Source of the DNA: Paenibacillaceae bacterium GAS479 | GTDB taxonomy: Bacteria; Bacillota; Bacilli; Paenibacillales; Paenibacillaceae | Assembly (NCBI GenBank): GCA_900105225.1 | Contig: LT629764.1 | Span: 1,541,501 to 1,605,500 of the forward strand | Direction of reading: 5' to 3' | DNA length: 64,000 nt | In this document: positions 34,751-43,235 of the stretch, piece by piece | How the letters are laid out: each line of letters starts with the position of its first letter | How positions within the stretch are numbered: the first letter of the stretch is position 1 | Program-made: the position numbers and the translations under genes | The notes under the pieces: model-generated | Databases searched by the model: none | Told to the model about the DNA's origin: nothing | What the model saw: only the letters and a program-made list of their open reading frames with translations

Positions 34751-35090
34751 CTTTAGCATCCTCCTGTTTTCTTATTTTGAATTCTTCACTCTCGACAACC
34801 CTTCCATCTTAATTCAAACGAAATAACCTTCCAAATTGTTGCAAATTTGTTTGTATATTTTATGCAGTATAACGGGATATGACTAATGCGTGAGAAAACA
34901 AAGTATTAGACCGGGGTTGTTGATTTGACTTGTCTTCGGGAGTTTCACGATTACAAATCAGATCCTTTATTTCACCATCATATCCACTCAAAGGAACATC
35001 CTTAACCTGACAGCATTGGGCTATCCGCCCCCTTCTACTCGATTTTCAATTGCTTCAACCTCTATTTGATAGACAATGAATTTCTTCTCA
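34751..35090. other. Gap without a supported gene
   Basis: AT-rich promoter-like sequence before the secreted-protein gene. Bases 34915-35090 look like worn coding sequence next to the transposase relic, but no frame is convincing. Confidence 0.4.
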
Positions 35091-35731
35091 TCACCTCGTG
35101 ACCGAATTTGAGGAATGTAACCGTGGTCTATGACGTACTGATGGGCTGTTTCCCCTGATATCCTGCATCTGCACATAAGTGAGGTTGGGGCATTGTTGTT
35201 CGAGGCTCAAGGATAAGGTTGACCAGCATTTTTTCAAGAAGTTTGACATCATGCCGGCTAACCCCGTCGATGACAATAGCCAACGGAAGCCCACTCTGGT
35301 CAACCAGTACGCTTCTCTTGCTCCCTTTTTTTCCCCGATCCGTCGGATTTTTCCCAACAGTTTCAAGGGCTAGCGGTACTTTAACCAAGCTGCCATCTAT
35401 GCTTTGCCATTCCCAGCCAACTCCTTTCCATTCATCGTACATCTGCAGACCGAGGAACCACATCCGCTCAAAGAAGCCTTCCTCTGTCCAACGTTGAAAT
35501 TAAACATGGAGGTTGCTTGAACTTCCATATTCACGCGGAATGGCGTTCCATTGACAGCCGGTTCGGAGCATACAAAATGCCTTCCAGCACTTTCATTAAG
35601 TCGGTTGGCTTTCGACCACCGCCCGGCTTTCGCTTATAGGTTCAGTTAGGAGCTCGTTTGGTAGGTTCCGAAAGCTCATCTTTAATCATTTCCCCAAATT
35701 CATCGGACAGGGTCCAGGGTTTGATTCTCAT
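35091..35731 (-). pseudogene. IS5-family-like transposase relic
   Basis: The frame starts at ATG 35731 (MRIKPWTLSDEFGEMIKDEL) but is broken by several stops and frameshifts. The DDE core is readable at 35128-35463: WQSIDGSLVKVPLALETVG, NPTDRGKKGSKRSVLVDQSGLPL (core NPTDRGKKGSKRS) and ADAGYQGK. The element is clearly dead. No terminal repeats could be placed. Confidence 0.82.
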
Positions 35732-35884
35732 CACTCATCACCTCTTACCCTTTATTACCCAACTATTTTAGGATAAGCTCTTAATTGCCTGGATCTTCTA
35801 TTTGCCATCATTTATTTCGTGTTGTTACGTAACATAATATCATATAGTGAAGGTATGTACTTTTTAGGAAGGGAGAGAAGACGT

Positions 35885-36124
35885 ATGGATACTTTAGATT
35901 TGACAAGCTATATTGAATTGATTGGTAATGTCGGATTTCCGATTCTTATTGCTCTCATCCTGTTACGAACGCTGCTCGACAGCTTTAATAAACGATTGGA
36001 TTCTTTGGACAAGCGTCTGACGCAGCTCAACAAGACTATAACGCTGATTATCAAAGCACTAGATAAGGAAAATCGCAACGTTGAAACTACCAAACATGTC
36101 CAAAACGATTCCAAAGACATGTAA
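35885..36124 (+). CDS. YvrJ-family small membrane protein
   Basis: 79 residues. The conserved core IELIGNVGFPILIALILLRTL (about 9-29; key residues GNVGFP) is a membrane segment as in YvrJ proteins, followed by a charged coiled-coil-like helix (SFNKRLDSLDKRLTQLNKTI). GGGAGAG eleven bases before ATG 35885 sets the start. Function of the family is unknown; phage- and bacteriocin-linked relatives of similar shape (holin-like) exist. The perfect dyad GTTACGTAAC (35822-35831) lies in its promoter region. Confidence 0.72.
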   Translation: MDTLDLTSYIELIGNVGFPILIALILLRTLLDSFNKRLDSLDKRLTQLNKTITLIIKALDKENRNVETTKHVQNDSKDM

Positions 36125-36291
36125 TTTCCATCATCGAGTTGTATCTCCACCCAAAATTCACTCTTTTTTTCCAACAATAAACACAATAAACATATATACG
36201 GAACTTTTGGCAGTTGAACTTCGTATAATGTGTACTGGCCAGTTCTACTGATAACAAGTTCAGAAAAAAGAGACTCCCAACGTTCTTTATA

Positions 36292-36320
36292 TTAACATGA
36301 GAACAAATGTTTGGTATAAT
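36292..36320 (+). promoter_or_regulatory. Promoter with a LexA-like box
   Basis: TTAACA (36292-36297), 17 bases, TATAAT (36315-36320). The spacer holds GAACAAATGTTT (36301-36312), which fits the Firmicute LexA pattern GAAC-N4-GTTY. Confidence 0.6.
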
Positions 36321-36365
36321 TGGGATATGGGTTGCCAATTTGCAAAAAAAGGGGGGGAGAGGATT

Positions 36366-36677
36366 TTGGAGCAATTCTACAAAGCTATGTCTTCAGATCA
36401 GTGCCTTGACTTGTTAAAGGCAGATCTGCCACTTAACTTGAAACAAGCTGTGCTGGCCGTTCTTGAATCGGGTCCAGACTCAACGTTTTCTGTTTTCGTA
36501 ACCAAGCTGAACTACATATATAGGCTTGGAATCATTGAACATAATAGGCAAGAAAACTTCACGGTGTGTCATTGTTTTTCCACCGACACGATCTCTGCAT
36601 CAAGTGACAACTACACCCATGTTACGATTTCCTTGCCCGATCTTGAATTGCTTTATTATTTGGCAGCCGAGACTTAG
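36366..36677 (+). CDS. Small protein behind an SOS-like promoter, unknown function
   Basis: 103 residues from TTG 36366, which follows GGGGGAGAGG by four bases; an ATG at 36297 lies inside the promoter and is not usable. The helical N-terminal half (SSDQCLDLLKADLPLNLK) leads into VFVTKLNYIYRLGIIEHNRQ, which could be a winged-helix-like or dimer region. I do not know the family. The LexA-like box between -35 and -10 suggests DNA-damage control. It converges on and overlaps by four bases the ribbon-helix-helix gene at 36674. Confidence 0.6.
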   Translation: MEQFYKAMSSDQCLDLLKADLPLNLKQAVLAVLESGPDSTFSVFVTKLNYIYRLGIIEHNRQENFTVCHCFSTDTISASSDNYTHVTISLPDLELLYYLAAET

Positions 36678-36841
36678 TCTTTTTTCGATTTTCGGCTTTT
36701 AACCCGATCGAATTCTTCCTCAATGGTCTTGGATAATAATTCAGTCGCCGTTATGCCTAATTTCTTCGCGGCCTCGGCCAGTTGCTTCTTCACATAGGCG
36801 GGAACATCATAGTGAAATTTCACCTTATTACCATAGGCCAT
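36674..36841 (-). CDS. Small ribbon-helix-helix protein
   Basis: 55 residues: VKFHYDVPAYVKKQLAEAAK (beta strand and first helix), LGITATELLSKTIEEEF (second helix). This is the Arc/CopG type DNA-binding fold. AAAGGAGG lies nine bases before the ATG. It starts five bases after the stop of the 36847 gene, whose C-terminal domain is similar (pattern K-x-x-Y-x-x-x-x-x-x-K-x-x-L-x-E-A-A, then I-x-A-T-x-L). Last gene of a three-gene operon. Confidence 0.72.
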   Translation of the reverse strand: MAYGNKVKFHYDVPAYVKKQLAEAAKKLGITATELLSKTIEEEFDRVKSRKSKKD

Positions 36842-36846
36842 TGACC

Positions 36847-37218
36847 TTACCTCCTTTGTTCAATCACACTTTGGTACTTTTTCTCAATCAAGCGAATCAG
36901 CAACTTAGTCGCTGAAATTTCTTGAATTTCAGCGGCTTCAATCAATTTTTCTTTAATTTCAGGTTGAAACTCGTAGGGCAATTTAAGACGTGGCTCACTC
37001 ATATGACCTTTGGGTATAGTTTTCTCTACCGCTATAGCCTGAGCAATTAGTCCTTCCAATGTAGACTCCGGGGAAATATTATAACGTGGAAGCGCTCGAA
37101 TAAGATAATGCTTCAATGATTCTTGGTCCTCTTTACTTACTACGAGTTGAAAATGTTCACCATCAAATATAAATTCAAAGTCCACAGAGTATCCGAATAG
37201 CGTAATCGGGTACTTCAT
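36847..37218 (-). CDS. Ribbon-helix-helix protein with an extra N-terminal domain
   Basis: 123 residues. The first 70 (MKYPITLFGYSVDFEFIFDG, then RALPRYNISPESTLEGLIAQ) are of unknown type; the last 50 (PRLKLPYEFQPEIKEKLIEAA, core KLPYEFQPEIKEKL, then EISATKLLIRLIEKKY) form a ribbon-helix-helix domain matching the 36674 protein. It may be an antitoxin-like or partition-type regulator. I prefer ATG 37218, as the ATG at 37230 abuts the ribosome site AAGGGAG. Middle gene of the operon. Confidence 0.65.
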   Translation of the reverse strand: MKYPITLFGYSVDFEFIFDGEHFQLVVSKEDQESLKHYLIRALPRYNISPESTLEGLIAQAIAVEKTIPKGHMSEPRLKLPYEFQPEIKEKLIEAAEIQEISATKLLIRLIEKKYQSVIEQRR

Positions 37219-37290
37219 CGCAACAATCATCTCCCTTCAACCTTGTATTATAAAGCGTTTTGTTACGGCACACAATACAATTAAGGTGAA

Positions 37291-37482
37291 TCACCTTGTC
37301 TTCATGATGAGACTCTTGAAAATTGCATTTCCTTCCACCTTATAATTTTCAATTAAACTATGCGTAGCCATCACAACCAACTGCGTTTGGGATAGCCCCG
37401 TCTGCTCTGACATTTCTCTCAGTTCATCTTTCATCTTGGGTGGAAAATACACTGGAAGACGTGACTTATCTTTGTCGTTCAT
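37291..37482 (-). CDS. Small ribbon-helix-helix protein, first gene of operon
   Basis: 63 residues: SRLPVYFPPKMKDELREMSEQ and GLSQTQLVVMATHSLIENY give strand-helix-helix, the CopG-type layout. AAGGAGGGG precedes the ATG. The upstream region holds an extended -10 and a 22-base tandem repeat that could be its own operator. Confidence 0.72.
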   Translation of the reverse strand: MNDKDKSRLPVYFPPKMKDELREMSEQTGLSQTQLVVMATHSLIENYKVEGNAIFKSLIMKTR

Positions 37483-37511
37483 ATCACCCCTCCTTGAATT
37501 CCTCTATTTAT

Positions 37512-37559
37512 ATTATAACATAAAAAAGATGTTAAATTAACACAGAAAAGATGTCAATT
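37512..37559 (-). promoter_or_regulatory. Promoter with tandem 22-bp operator-like repeats
   Basis: On the plus strand TAACATAAAAAAGATGTTAAAT is at 37516-37537 and TAACACAGAAAAGATGTCAATT at 37538-37559 (quoted as two 22-base units; cores TAACAT..ATGTTA and TAACAC..ATGTCA). Each unit is itself an inverted repeat. On the minus strand the first overlaps an extended -10, TGTTATAAT. Confidence 0.65.
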
Positions 37560-37586
37560 TATTTGTTAATATCCTCAACAAAATTC

Positions 37587-37916
37587 TTATTGGCAAGATC
37601 GGATCGTTGCCAAGATATCAAAGAGTAAATATAGCCCCGTGCTTTTCCTCGTGGAACCGCATAGGCCCACCACATCACCGGCTTGCACTAGATCCCCGAC
37701 CTGAACCGTCGTTTGCGACAAATACGCATCGTGATCCTGCAGCCGCCGCCATTTTACCCAAACGCACAGCCCATATCTCCTACTTCGATCGCTGGCATTC
37801 CCCTTCCCCGCCTTCAACCCCAGAATCCGGTCTCCCACCTGACAACAGAAATCAATGCCCATATGGGATGCACCTGGCTTGCCTTTAATTGAATCAGTCC
37901 AGTCTTCTTGCGGCAC
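37587..37916 (-). pseudogene. Decayed M23 (LytM) peptidase fragment
   Basis: About 109 codons keep the end of an M23 domain: HMGIDFCCQVGD (zinc motif HxGxD), DAYLSQTTVQVGDLVQAGDVVGLCG (core VQVGDLVQAGDVVG) and STGLYLLFDI where STGPHLHFEI would be expected, so the catalytic HxH is lost. The frame has no start signal. Confidence 0.7.
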
Positions 37917-39012
37917 AATAACACAACGCCAGCGGAGTCATAGTAATTAACTCCCTTGAAAGACGGTTTGATGACCGCGCAGCATCGCGGAGGGCGCTAC
38001 GATGCCTTCCTGCCGTCTGAAACGACTCTTACCGATTTTAGCTATCCCTCGGTCTTATTTTGTAAATTCCGTAAGCCGATCAGCTTCGATCATTCAGAAT
38101 TTTGGCGAGATGCCTGCACCGATAACCAGATATAGGAAAACCGTCACAAACAAAAAACGAATAATGCCGGTTCCTACACAGCGATTATCAGTAACATCTG
38201 CGTATGGTCCTTCCTTCCGACGCAGATAAATCCAGTAATTTGAGATCAAAAAAAAGCACCTCTCGTATACTAGAAAACGTTCCATTAAAGGAACTTATCC
38301 CCCATACGAAAGAGGCACTAATGTGAAATATTAGCCGGATGAAGAAATCACCACACGGAGGTAGAATGGTAGGCCCTACCTTTTGTAATTACTTAGTATC
38401 TGTTCTAACTTCATTAGGTACACTCTGTATTAAAGAAGCTAAGCTGCTCTCACTCCCCTTTTTCCCCATAAATATTTCTTCATTATTTGTTCTGCCGTAT
38501 TGTACGTCTTCAGTAGTGCGAACAGACTCAAAATATACTTCGTTTCCTCTTGAAGGACGGACACCTTCTTCTTGTGAATAGGTTCCATCCCCCTTATTTC
38601 GATGCGGTAAGCTAACCGGTTATTCTGTGAGAGCCACCGTGTTAATAAAATAGATCCACTACGGTTCAACACCTAGCCAACGGTGTTTCGCGAGTATTTG
38701 GCAACTCGATGCAATGCTGCACTGGCTGAGCCCCATGCTGCTCAGCCGTAAATGTTTCGATAACTTGGTCATTTGCCTCTCCCCCCCGCTGTGAATTTGC
38801 GCTCCGCTTCTGGACATGCTCCATCGTAGCGAAGGAATTCAACGGCATGGCTTCCACGATTAACAACGTAGCTCTATTTGATTAACAAAGTGGCTCTCGA
38901 TCATTAACTCAATGGCATCGAAATATTCACACTAATTTAGCATTAGCAACTTTTAATTTTCTTGATTCGTTTATAAGGGTGTCATTACAATCCATATCAC
39001 GAGGTGGGAAAA
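37917..39012. other. Relic-rich stretch without a supported gene
   Basis: Contains an IS end relic (38228-38376). Short minus-strand frames (38094-38285 with a membrane-like end; 38666-38866) have no ribosome sites. Bases 38850-38930 hold an imperfect repeat (GATTAACAACGTAGCTCT / GATTAACAAAGTGGCTCT / GATCATTAACTCAATGGC). Confidence 0.5.
38228..38376 (-). mobile_element. IS end relic, copy A
   Basis: About 148 bases match 39782-39926 in the same orientation (AGTAATTTG, GATCAAAAAAA, GCACCTCTCGTATAC, ATACGAAAGAGGCACT, ATGTGAAA, AGCCGG, AATCACCACA). The inverted GCACCTCTCGTAT/ATACGAAAGAGGC with a T run on the minus strand is the element's terminator. No transposase remains here. Confidence 0.7.
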
Positions 39013-39567
39013 ATGAAGACAGTGTTTCTTATATGTTTAAGTCTATTATTAGTTGGGTTATCGGGATGCTCTAAAGCACCGTCAAGTACCCCAAATGAAA
39101 ACCAGCAACCGAGTGAATCTTCATCGAAGAATAATACAGGCATAGAAAATCTGATAGTTCCCAGCAAAGAAACTAAACCTGAACCACAAACTAGTGATTT
39201 TAAAGAAGGTATAACTATTGATTTCACCAAATATCAAAAAGAGTTTTTAACGACTGAAATTTTAGATATGTTAAAAAACAATTTGGAGGCCGTAATTGAT
39301 CAGAACAAGGAGAAGTTTCATCAAAATATGAGTGATAATTACAAAGAGGGAAATAATAGTTTAATTGAAAATGAAAATAAATATATGTTTAAGAACATTC
39401 ACCTAGCGCAAAAAGACAATGAAAACAAGCGAATTAATATAGGTATTGAATTTCTTTTTACTTCAGATGAAAAAAAGATAAAAAGCGGCAATATGGTATA
39501 TACTTTAATGGAAAACAAAAAAGGAATGTGGGAAATTACACTTATTGATTTTGACAATCCACTTTGA
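39013..39567 (+). CDS. Lipoprotein of unknown function
   Basis: 184 residues. The signal peptide ends in lipobox VGLSGC (Cys near 19), then a Ser/Pro/Asn/Glu-rich linker to about 60, then a charged domain (TIDFTKYQKEFLTTEILDML; later MVYTLMENKKGMWEITLIDF). I do not recognise a family. GAGGTGG precedes ATG 39013. Strongly AT-rich compared with the window, and flanked by IS relics on both sides, so probably acquired. Confidence 0.7.
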   Translation: MKTVFLICLSLLLVGLSGCSKAPSSTPNENQQPSESSSKNNTGIENLIVPSKETKPEPQTSDFKEGITIDFTKYQKEFLTTEILDMLKNNLEAVIDQNKEKFHQNMSDNYKEGNNSLIENENKYMFKNIHLAQKDNENKRINIGIEFLFTSDEKKIKSGNMVYTLMENKKGMWEITLIDFDNPL

Positions 39568-39781
39568 AATTTTTGTAAGAGACCGTAAATTAAAAGTAAT
39601 CTTTGAAACCCGAATCGATTAACTATTGAGCTACAGCTTGACCTAGAGCCTCTGGCAGGACCGGTGTTCTCGCAACGGCCGAAGCAGCCTTAGGGCTTTT
39701 AGTCGCTCCAGCACTCAGCTTACCAGCCCAGCCCCTTCACCTCCACAGCATCTGGCCTTCCGTCCTTGGCCAGCAAACAAA
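39568..39781. other. Gap before the second IS relic
   Basis: No gene or clear signal. From about 39650 the GC rises and the sequence looks like worn coding DNA, without an open frame of note. Confidence 0.4.
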
Positions 39782-40086
39782 TCAAGTAATTTGGGATCAA
39801 AAAAAGCACCTCTCGTATACCGGGAAACGTTCCATTTAAGAAACAAATCCCTCATACGAAAGAGGCACTTAATGTGAAAATACTAGCCGGAAGAAAAATC
39901 ACCACATGGAGGGAGGATGGTAGTCCCTTGCGTACGGCTGCTGCATACAATCGGCTTAGGTCCAGCCGTTCACCGTGATGCAGATAGCGCTTGTTGTTCT
40001 TCACCATACCAATGACGTGCAGCTGCCGACGAACCACATCCTGAATGAGCGGTGCATGGGTAAACCAGCTGTCCATGAGGACATAC
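39782..40086 (-). mobile_element. IS4-type transposase 3' fragment, copy B
   Basis: The minus-strand frame at about 40090-39900 reads DSWFTHAPLIQDVVRRQLHV, GMVKNNKRYLHHGERLDLSRLYAAA (cores SWFTHAPLI and GMVKN-KRYL), the second-Asp region of DDE transposases of the IS4 superfamily, then is cut and followed by the same end hairpin as copy A. The fragment abuts the tyrS stop. Confidence 0.75.
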
Positions 40087-40095
40087 GATTATTCG

Positions 40096-41382
40096 CTACT
40101 CAAACTTCACCAAGTAGTAGTTTTTCTTGCCGCGGCGCAGTACGATGTAGCGCCCGTGCAGGCGATGCTCAGCCGTCAGAGCTGTATCGATGCTGGTTTG
40201 TTTAACGCCGTTCACGTACACGGCGCCGCTTTCGATGTCTTGCTTCGCCTGACGGCGCGAAGGAGCTGCCTTCGTCTCGACGAGCAAGTCGATCAGACCT
40301 GTTTCGGCTGATTCGCTTACTACCGTCGTAGGCATATCATGAAGCGCCTCAACAAGCTCGGCTTCACTCAATTGAGTCACATCGCCGGAAAACAGCGCAG
40401 CTGTAATTTTTTCAGCGCTCTCGACCGCTTCTTCACCATGCACGATACGAGTCACCTGGCGCGCAAGCTCGCGCTGAGCTTCGCGTTTCTCCGGCTGTGA
40501 TGCAACGAGAGCTTCCAGCGCCCCAACCTCTTCGCGGGAGAGGAACGTGAAGTATTTCAGGAAACGGATCACGTCGCTGTCATCCGTATTGATCCAGAAT
40601 TGATAGAATTGGTACGCACTCGTTTTCGAGCGATCCAACCAAACAGCTCCGGATTCGGACTTACCGAATTTTTTGCCATCGCTTTTAGTTACGAGCGGCA
40701 TCGTGATGCCGTAAGCGCCGCTGCCGCCGGTTTTACCGATAAGGTCAAGACCAGCCGTAATATTGCCCCATTGGTCGCTGCCGCCGAGCTGCAGGTTAAC
40801 GCCATGGTCACGATTCAGCTTATAGAAGTCATACGCCTGCAGGATCATGTAGCTGAACTCCGTGAACGAAATTCCATTAGCCAGGCGTGAATCGACGGAG
40901 TCCTTGGCCAGCATATAGTTGACGGTGAAGTTTTTGCCGATGTCACGCAGGAAGGTGATGATATCGAGCGAAGCGAGCCAGTCGTAGTTGTTAACGAGCT
41001 GAGCTGGATTCTGCGTCGTCTCAAAATCCAGGAAGCGCGACAGCTGGCGCTTCAGCGATTCCGTCCAGCCAGCGACCGTATCGTCGGTGTTCAGGGAACG
41101 CTCTGTGGAGCGTCCGCTGGGATCACCGATCAGGCCGGTTCCACCGCCGACGAGTGCGATAGAGTTATGGCCCGCCTGTTGGAAGCGACGCAGCATCAAA
41201 ATCGGGAGCAGACTGCCAATGTGCAGGCTGTCCGCTGTCGGGTCGAAGCCGCAATACAGCGTCACCGGGCCCTCGCTCATTTTTTGACTCAATTCCTCGC
41301 GATTCGTGACCTGATATACCAGGCCCCTGTACTCCAGATCCTCCAGCAGCGCCGCATTCACGGCTGCTTGTTGTTGCGCCAT
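40096..41382 (-). CDS. tyrS: Tyrosyl-tRNA synthetase
   Basis: 428 residues. It charges tRNA-Tyr. The class I signatures are HIGS (in DSLHIGSLLPILML) and KFGKS (in VTKSDGKKFGKSESG); the tyrosine pocket YCGFDPTADS and the C-terminal S4-like RNA-binding domain (SRRQAKQDIESGAVYVNG, by its core RRQAKQDIESG) are present. GGAGGG eight bases before ATG 41382 sets the start. A T-box leader lies upstream. No terminator is left at its 3' end, where an IS fragment begins ten bases on. Confidence 0.97.
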   Translation of the reverse strand: MAQQQAAVNAALLEDLEYRGLVYQVTNREELSQKMSEGPVTLYCGFDPTADSLHIGSLLPILMLRRFQQAGHNSIALVGGGTGLIGDPSGRSTERSLNTDDTVAGWTESLKRQLSRFLDFETTQNPAQLVNNYDWLASLDIITFLRDIGKNFTVNYMLAKDSVDSRLANGISFTEFSYMILQAYDFYKLNRDHGVNLQLGGSDQWGNITAGLDLIGKTGGSGAYGITMPLVTKSDGKKFGKSESGAVWLDRSKTSAYQFYQFWINTDDSDVIRFLKYFTFLSREEVGALEALVASQPEKREAQRELARQVTRIVHGEEAVESAEKITAALFSGDVTQLSEAELVEALHDMPTTVVSESAETGLIDLLVETKAAPSRRQAKQDIESGAVYVNGVKQTSIDTALTAEHRLHGRYIVLRRGKKNYYLVKFE

Positions 41383-41422
41383 CTCAAGATCCCTCCAATA
41401 TGAATTCAACCCACTCAGCGTG

Positions 41423-41730
41423 AAAAAAGAAAAGACCCCTCCCTGTCATAAACAGGGACGAGTCATCGCGGTACCACCCTAGGTTGAGCCTCTCCAGAGC
41501 CAAATGGCCTGGCAGCAGAAGCTCCGCTCATGCCGGATATCGGTCGGCTTCCGTCCTCAGCCTTCTGCCGCAGGCAGGTTCGGATGAGGATGCTCCAGGA
41601 CGTAATTCACGGGCGGCTGTCGTACCGGCTCGCACCTGCCGCCGGCTCTCTGGCATCGAAGCTCCGCTCCGCTACTGTTTCCCTTCCACGCTGAATATGG
41701 CTGTTGAACATGCATTTACTCGGTATCACT
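41423..41730 (-). promoter_or_regulatory. T-box riboswitch leader of tyrS
   Basis: The T-box core AGGGTGGTACCGCG reads on the minus strand at 41480-41467, followed by the terminator stem CCCTGT/ACAGGG (41441-41456 region) and a T-rich run (41434-41423). Uncharged tRNA-Tyr should favour the antiterminator and tyrS transcription. A TAC near 41630 could be the specifier codon, but I did not fold stem I. The 5' limit is approximate. Confidence 0.88.
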
Positions 41731-41850
41731 TTAGCGAAACCGACAGCGCTTGTCAACGTCTTGTGGGTTGCCAGAACCGCATGGCGCACAGCGCCAACCT
41801 GCACCAGCCCGTTACGAAAGTTCGCTGTATCAGCTCACTAAGTAAGCTAA

Positions 41851-42606
41851 CTACACCAGCCCGCTATACAGCTCCGTCTCGTAATCAAAGCTTACCGTAC
41901 CGTCAGTCTGCGTTTCATCAAAGATGCGCCGCAGCTCCTCCAGCATCTGCTCATACTTTGGATGGCCCGGCTGTGGTGCATAGGAGGAGGACAACAAGCG
42001 GCCCTTGACTCCATCGAAATCGAATAGCTGGCTGTTCGGGAACGTTTTGAGCGTCATTGTACCCTCACGGAAAAAGCTCTCCAACTTGTCGCCGTTTACA
42101 TTACGATGGTTGACGCTTCCGTAATCCGTACCGAGCCGGTGCAGCAGCTCCTCATACTGCTCCAGAAATGGGCTGCCAGACAACAGCCGTGTGTTCCAAA
42201 CGAGGAACACACGCTTGTCCGGCTTGAGAATCCGAGCGAACTCGACTCTGGCCGCCTCGGCGTCGAACCAATGGAAGGACTGCGCGCAAACGATCGCGTC
42301 CATCGAATGAGACGACAGCCCTGTTTCCTCCGCCGGCGCCAGCATGATGCCGAACAAATCGTTCGGGCCATGCTGGGCCCAGGCGGCGCGCGCCATGTCA
42401 GCGTTCGGCTCAATGGCCATAACGCGCAGGCCCCGCTCCATAAGCAGCCCGGAGAAGATGCCGGTACCCGCCCCGATGTCTGCAACGGCGGATTCTGCGA
42501 CCAGTTCGCCCTGCGCCATGATTTCATCCAGCACCTCTGCCGGATAGCTCGGGCGATATTTAACATAATCCTCCACGCGACTGGAGAAACGTTCTTTGTT
42601 GTCCAT
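41851..42606 (-). CDS. Class I SAM-dependent methyltransferase
   Basis: 251 residues of the Methyltransf_11 type: FSSRVEDYVKYRPSYP at the start, VADIGAGTGIFSGLL (SAM loop), IEPNADM, then IVCAQSFHWFDAE. This layout is shared by small-molecule methyltransferases related to trans-aconitate and ubiquinone methylases; substrate unknown. AAGGAGG eight bases before ATG 42606 sets the start. It follows the VOC gene by 16 bases, so the two form an operon. Confidence 0.87.
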   Translation of the reverse strand: MDNKERFSSRVEDYVKYRPSYPAEVLDEIMAQGELVAESAVADIGAGTGIFSGLLMERGLRVMAIEPNADMARAAWAQHGPNDLFGIMLAPAEETGLSSHSMDAIVCAQSFHWFDAEAARVEFARILKPDKRVFLVWNTRLLSGSPFLEQYEELLHRLGTDYGSVNHRNVNGDKLESFFREGTMTLKTFPNSQLFDFDGVKGRLLSSSYAPQPGHPKYEQMLEELRRIFDETQTDGTVSFDYETELYSGLV

Positions 42607-42622
42607 AGTAAAGCCTCCTTGA

Positions 42623-43036
42623 CTACTTATCGATCTTGCTAACATCCTCCGGCCCTTCGTCCCCATCCGGCTCATAGAAGGTCAGTCGGTTGCCAAAAGG
42701 ATCTCCCACACTCAGCTCCCGCCCGCCCCATGGTGGGGTTTGCAAGCCGGGGCGCGCGTAGGTATAACGTTTGGCAAGCAGAGCAGCCTGGAACTCCTCC
42801 AGCTGTCCCCGCTCCGCCTCAATCCGGATATTGGCCCCCGGGCTGCCGTCTCCGTGATGCTCCGACAGATGTAGCTCGCAGCCGCCCAAAGATACCGCCA
42901 AATATAGAGGGAGATCTTTTTCGAAGCGATGTTCCCATAGCAGAATCCCACCCAGAAAGTCCACATAGAACTCTCTCGCCTTGCGCTCGTCGAATATACG
43001 AAGAATCGGTATGACCCGTTTGTTATGCATTTGCAT
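42623..43036 (-). CDS. VOC-superfamily (glyoxalase / bleomycin-resistance-like) protein
   Basis: 137 residues. ILRIFDERKAREFYVDFLG is the usual first strand-helix of VOC proteins, with CELHLSEHHGD and GRELSVGDPFGNRLTFYEP at the metal-site positions (His and Glu). It matches the shorter single-chain group often named glyoxalase superfamily, close to bleomycin-resistance proteins. Resistance is not proven by sequence. AAGGAG ten bases before ATG 43036; a GTG at 43039 is also possible. Confidence 0.82.
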   Translation of the reverse strand: MQMHNKRVIPILRIFDERKAREFYVDFLGGILLWEHRFEKDLPLYLAVSLGGCELHLSEHHGDGSPGANIRIEAERGQLEEFQAALLAKRYTYARPGLQTPPWGGRELSVGDPFGNRLTFYEPDGDEGPEDVSKIDK

Positions 43037-43235
43037 CACGCAGCCACTCCTTCTAATAAAAACCCCTCTAACACGCAGATGTTGCCATCAGCACTATCAT
43101 AGCGGAGACGAATCGGTTTGTCAGTAAAAACGGACCGCCTAATCTTTCATGCCCAATAAGGTAGGCGGGGCGTACTCCCCTTCTAATTGCGGCATAAACT
43201 GTAGAGATCAAGTTCTTCGGAAAGGCTGACCGCCA

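Noticed and set aside
38094-38866. Short minus-strand frames among the relics
   Set aside because: No ribosome sites, no recognisable domain, and they lie within or next to IS remains.
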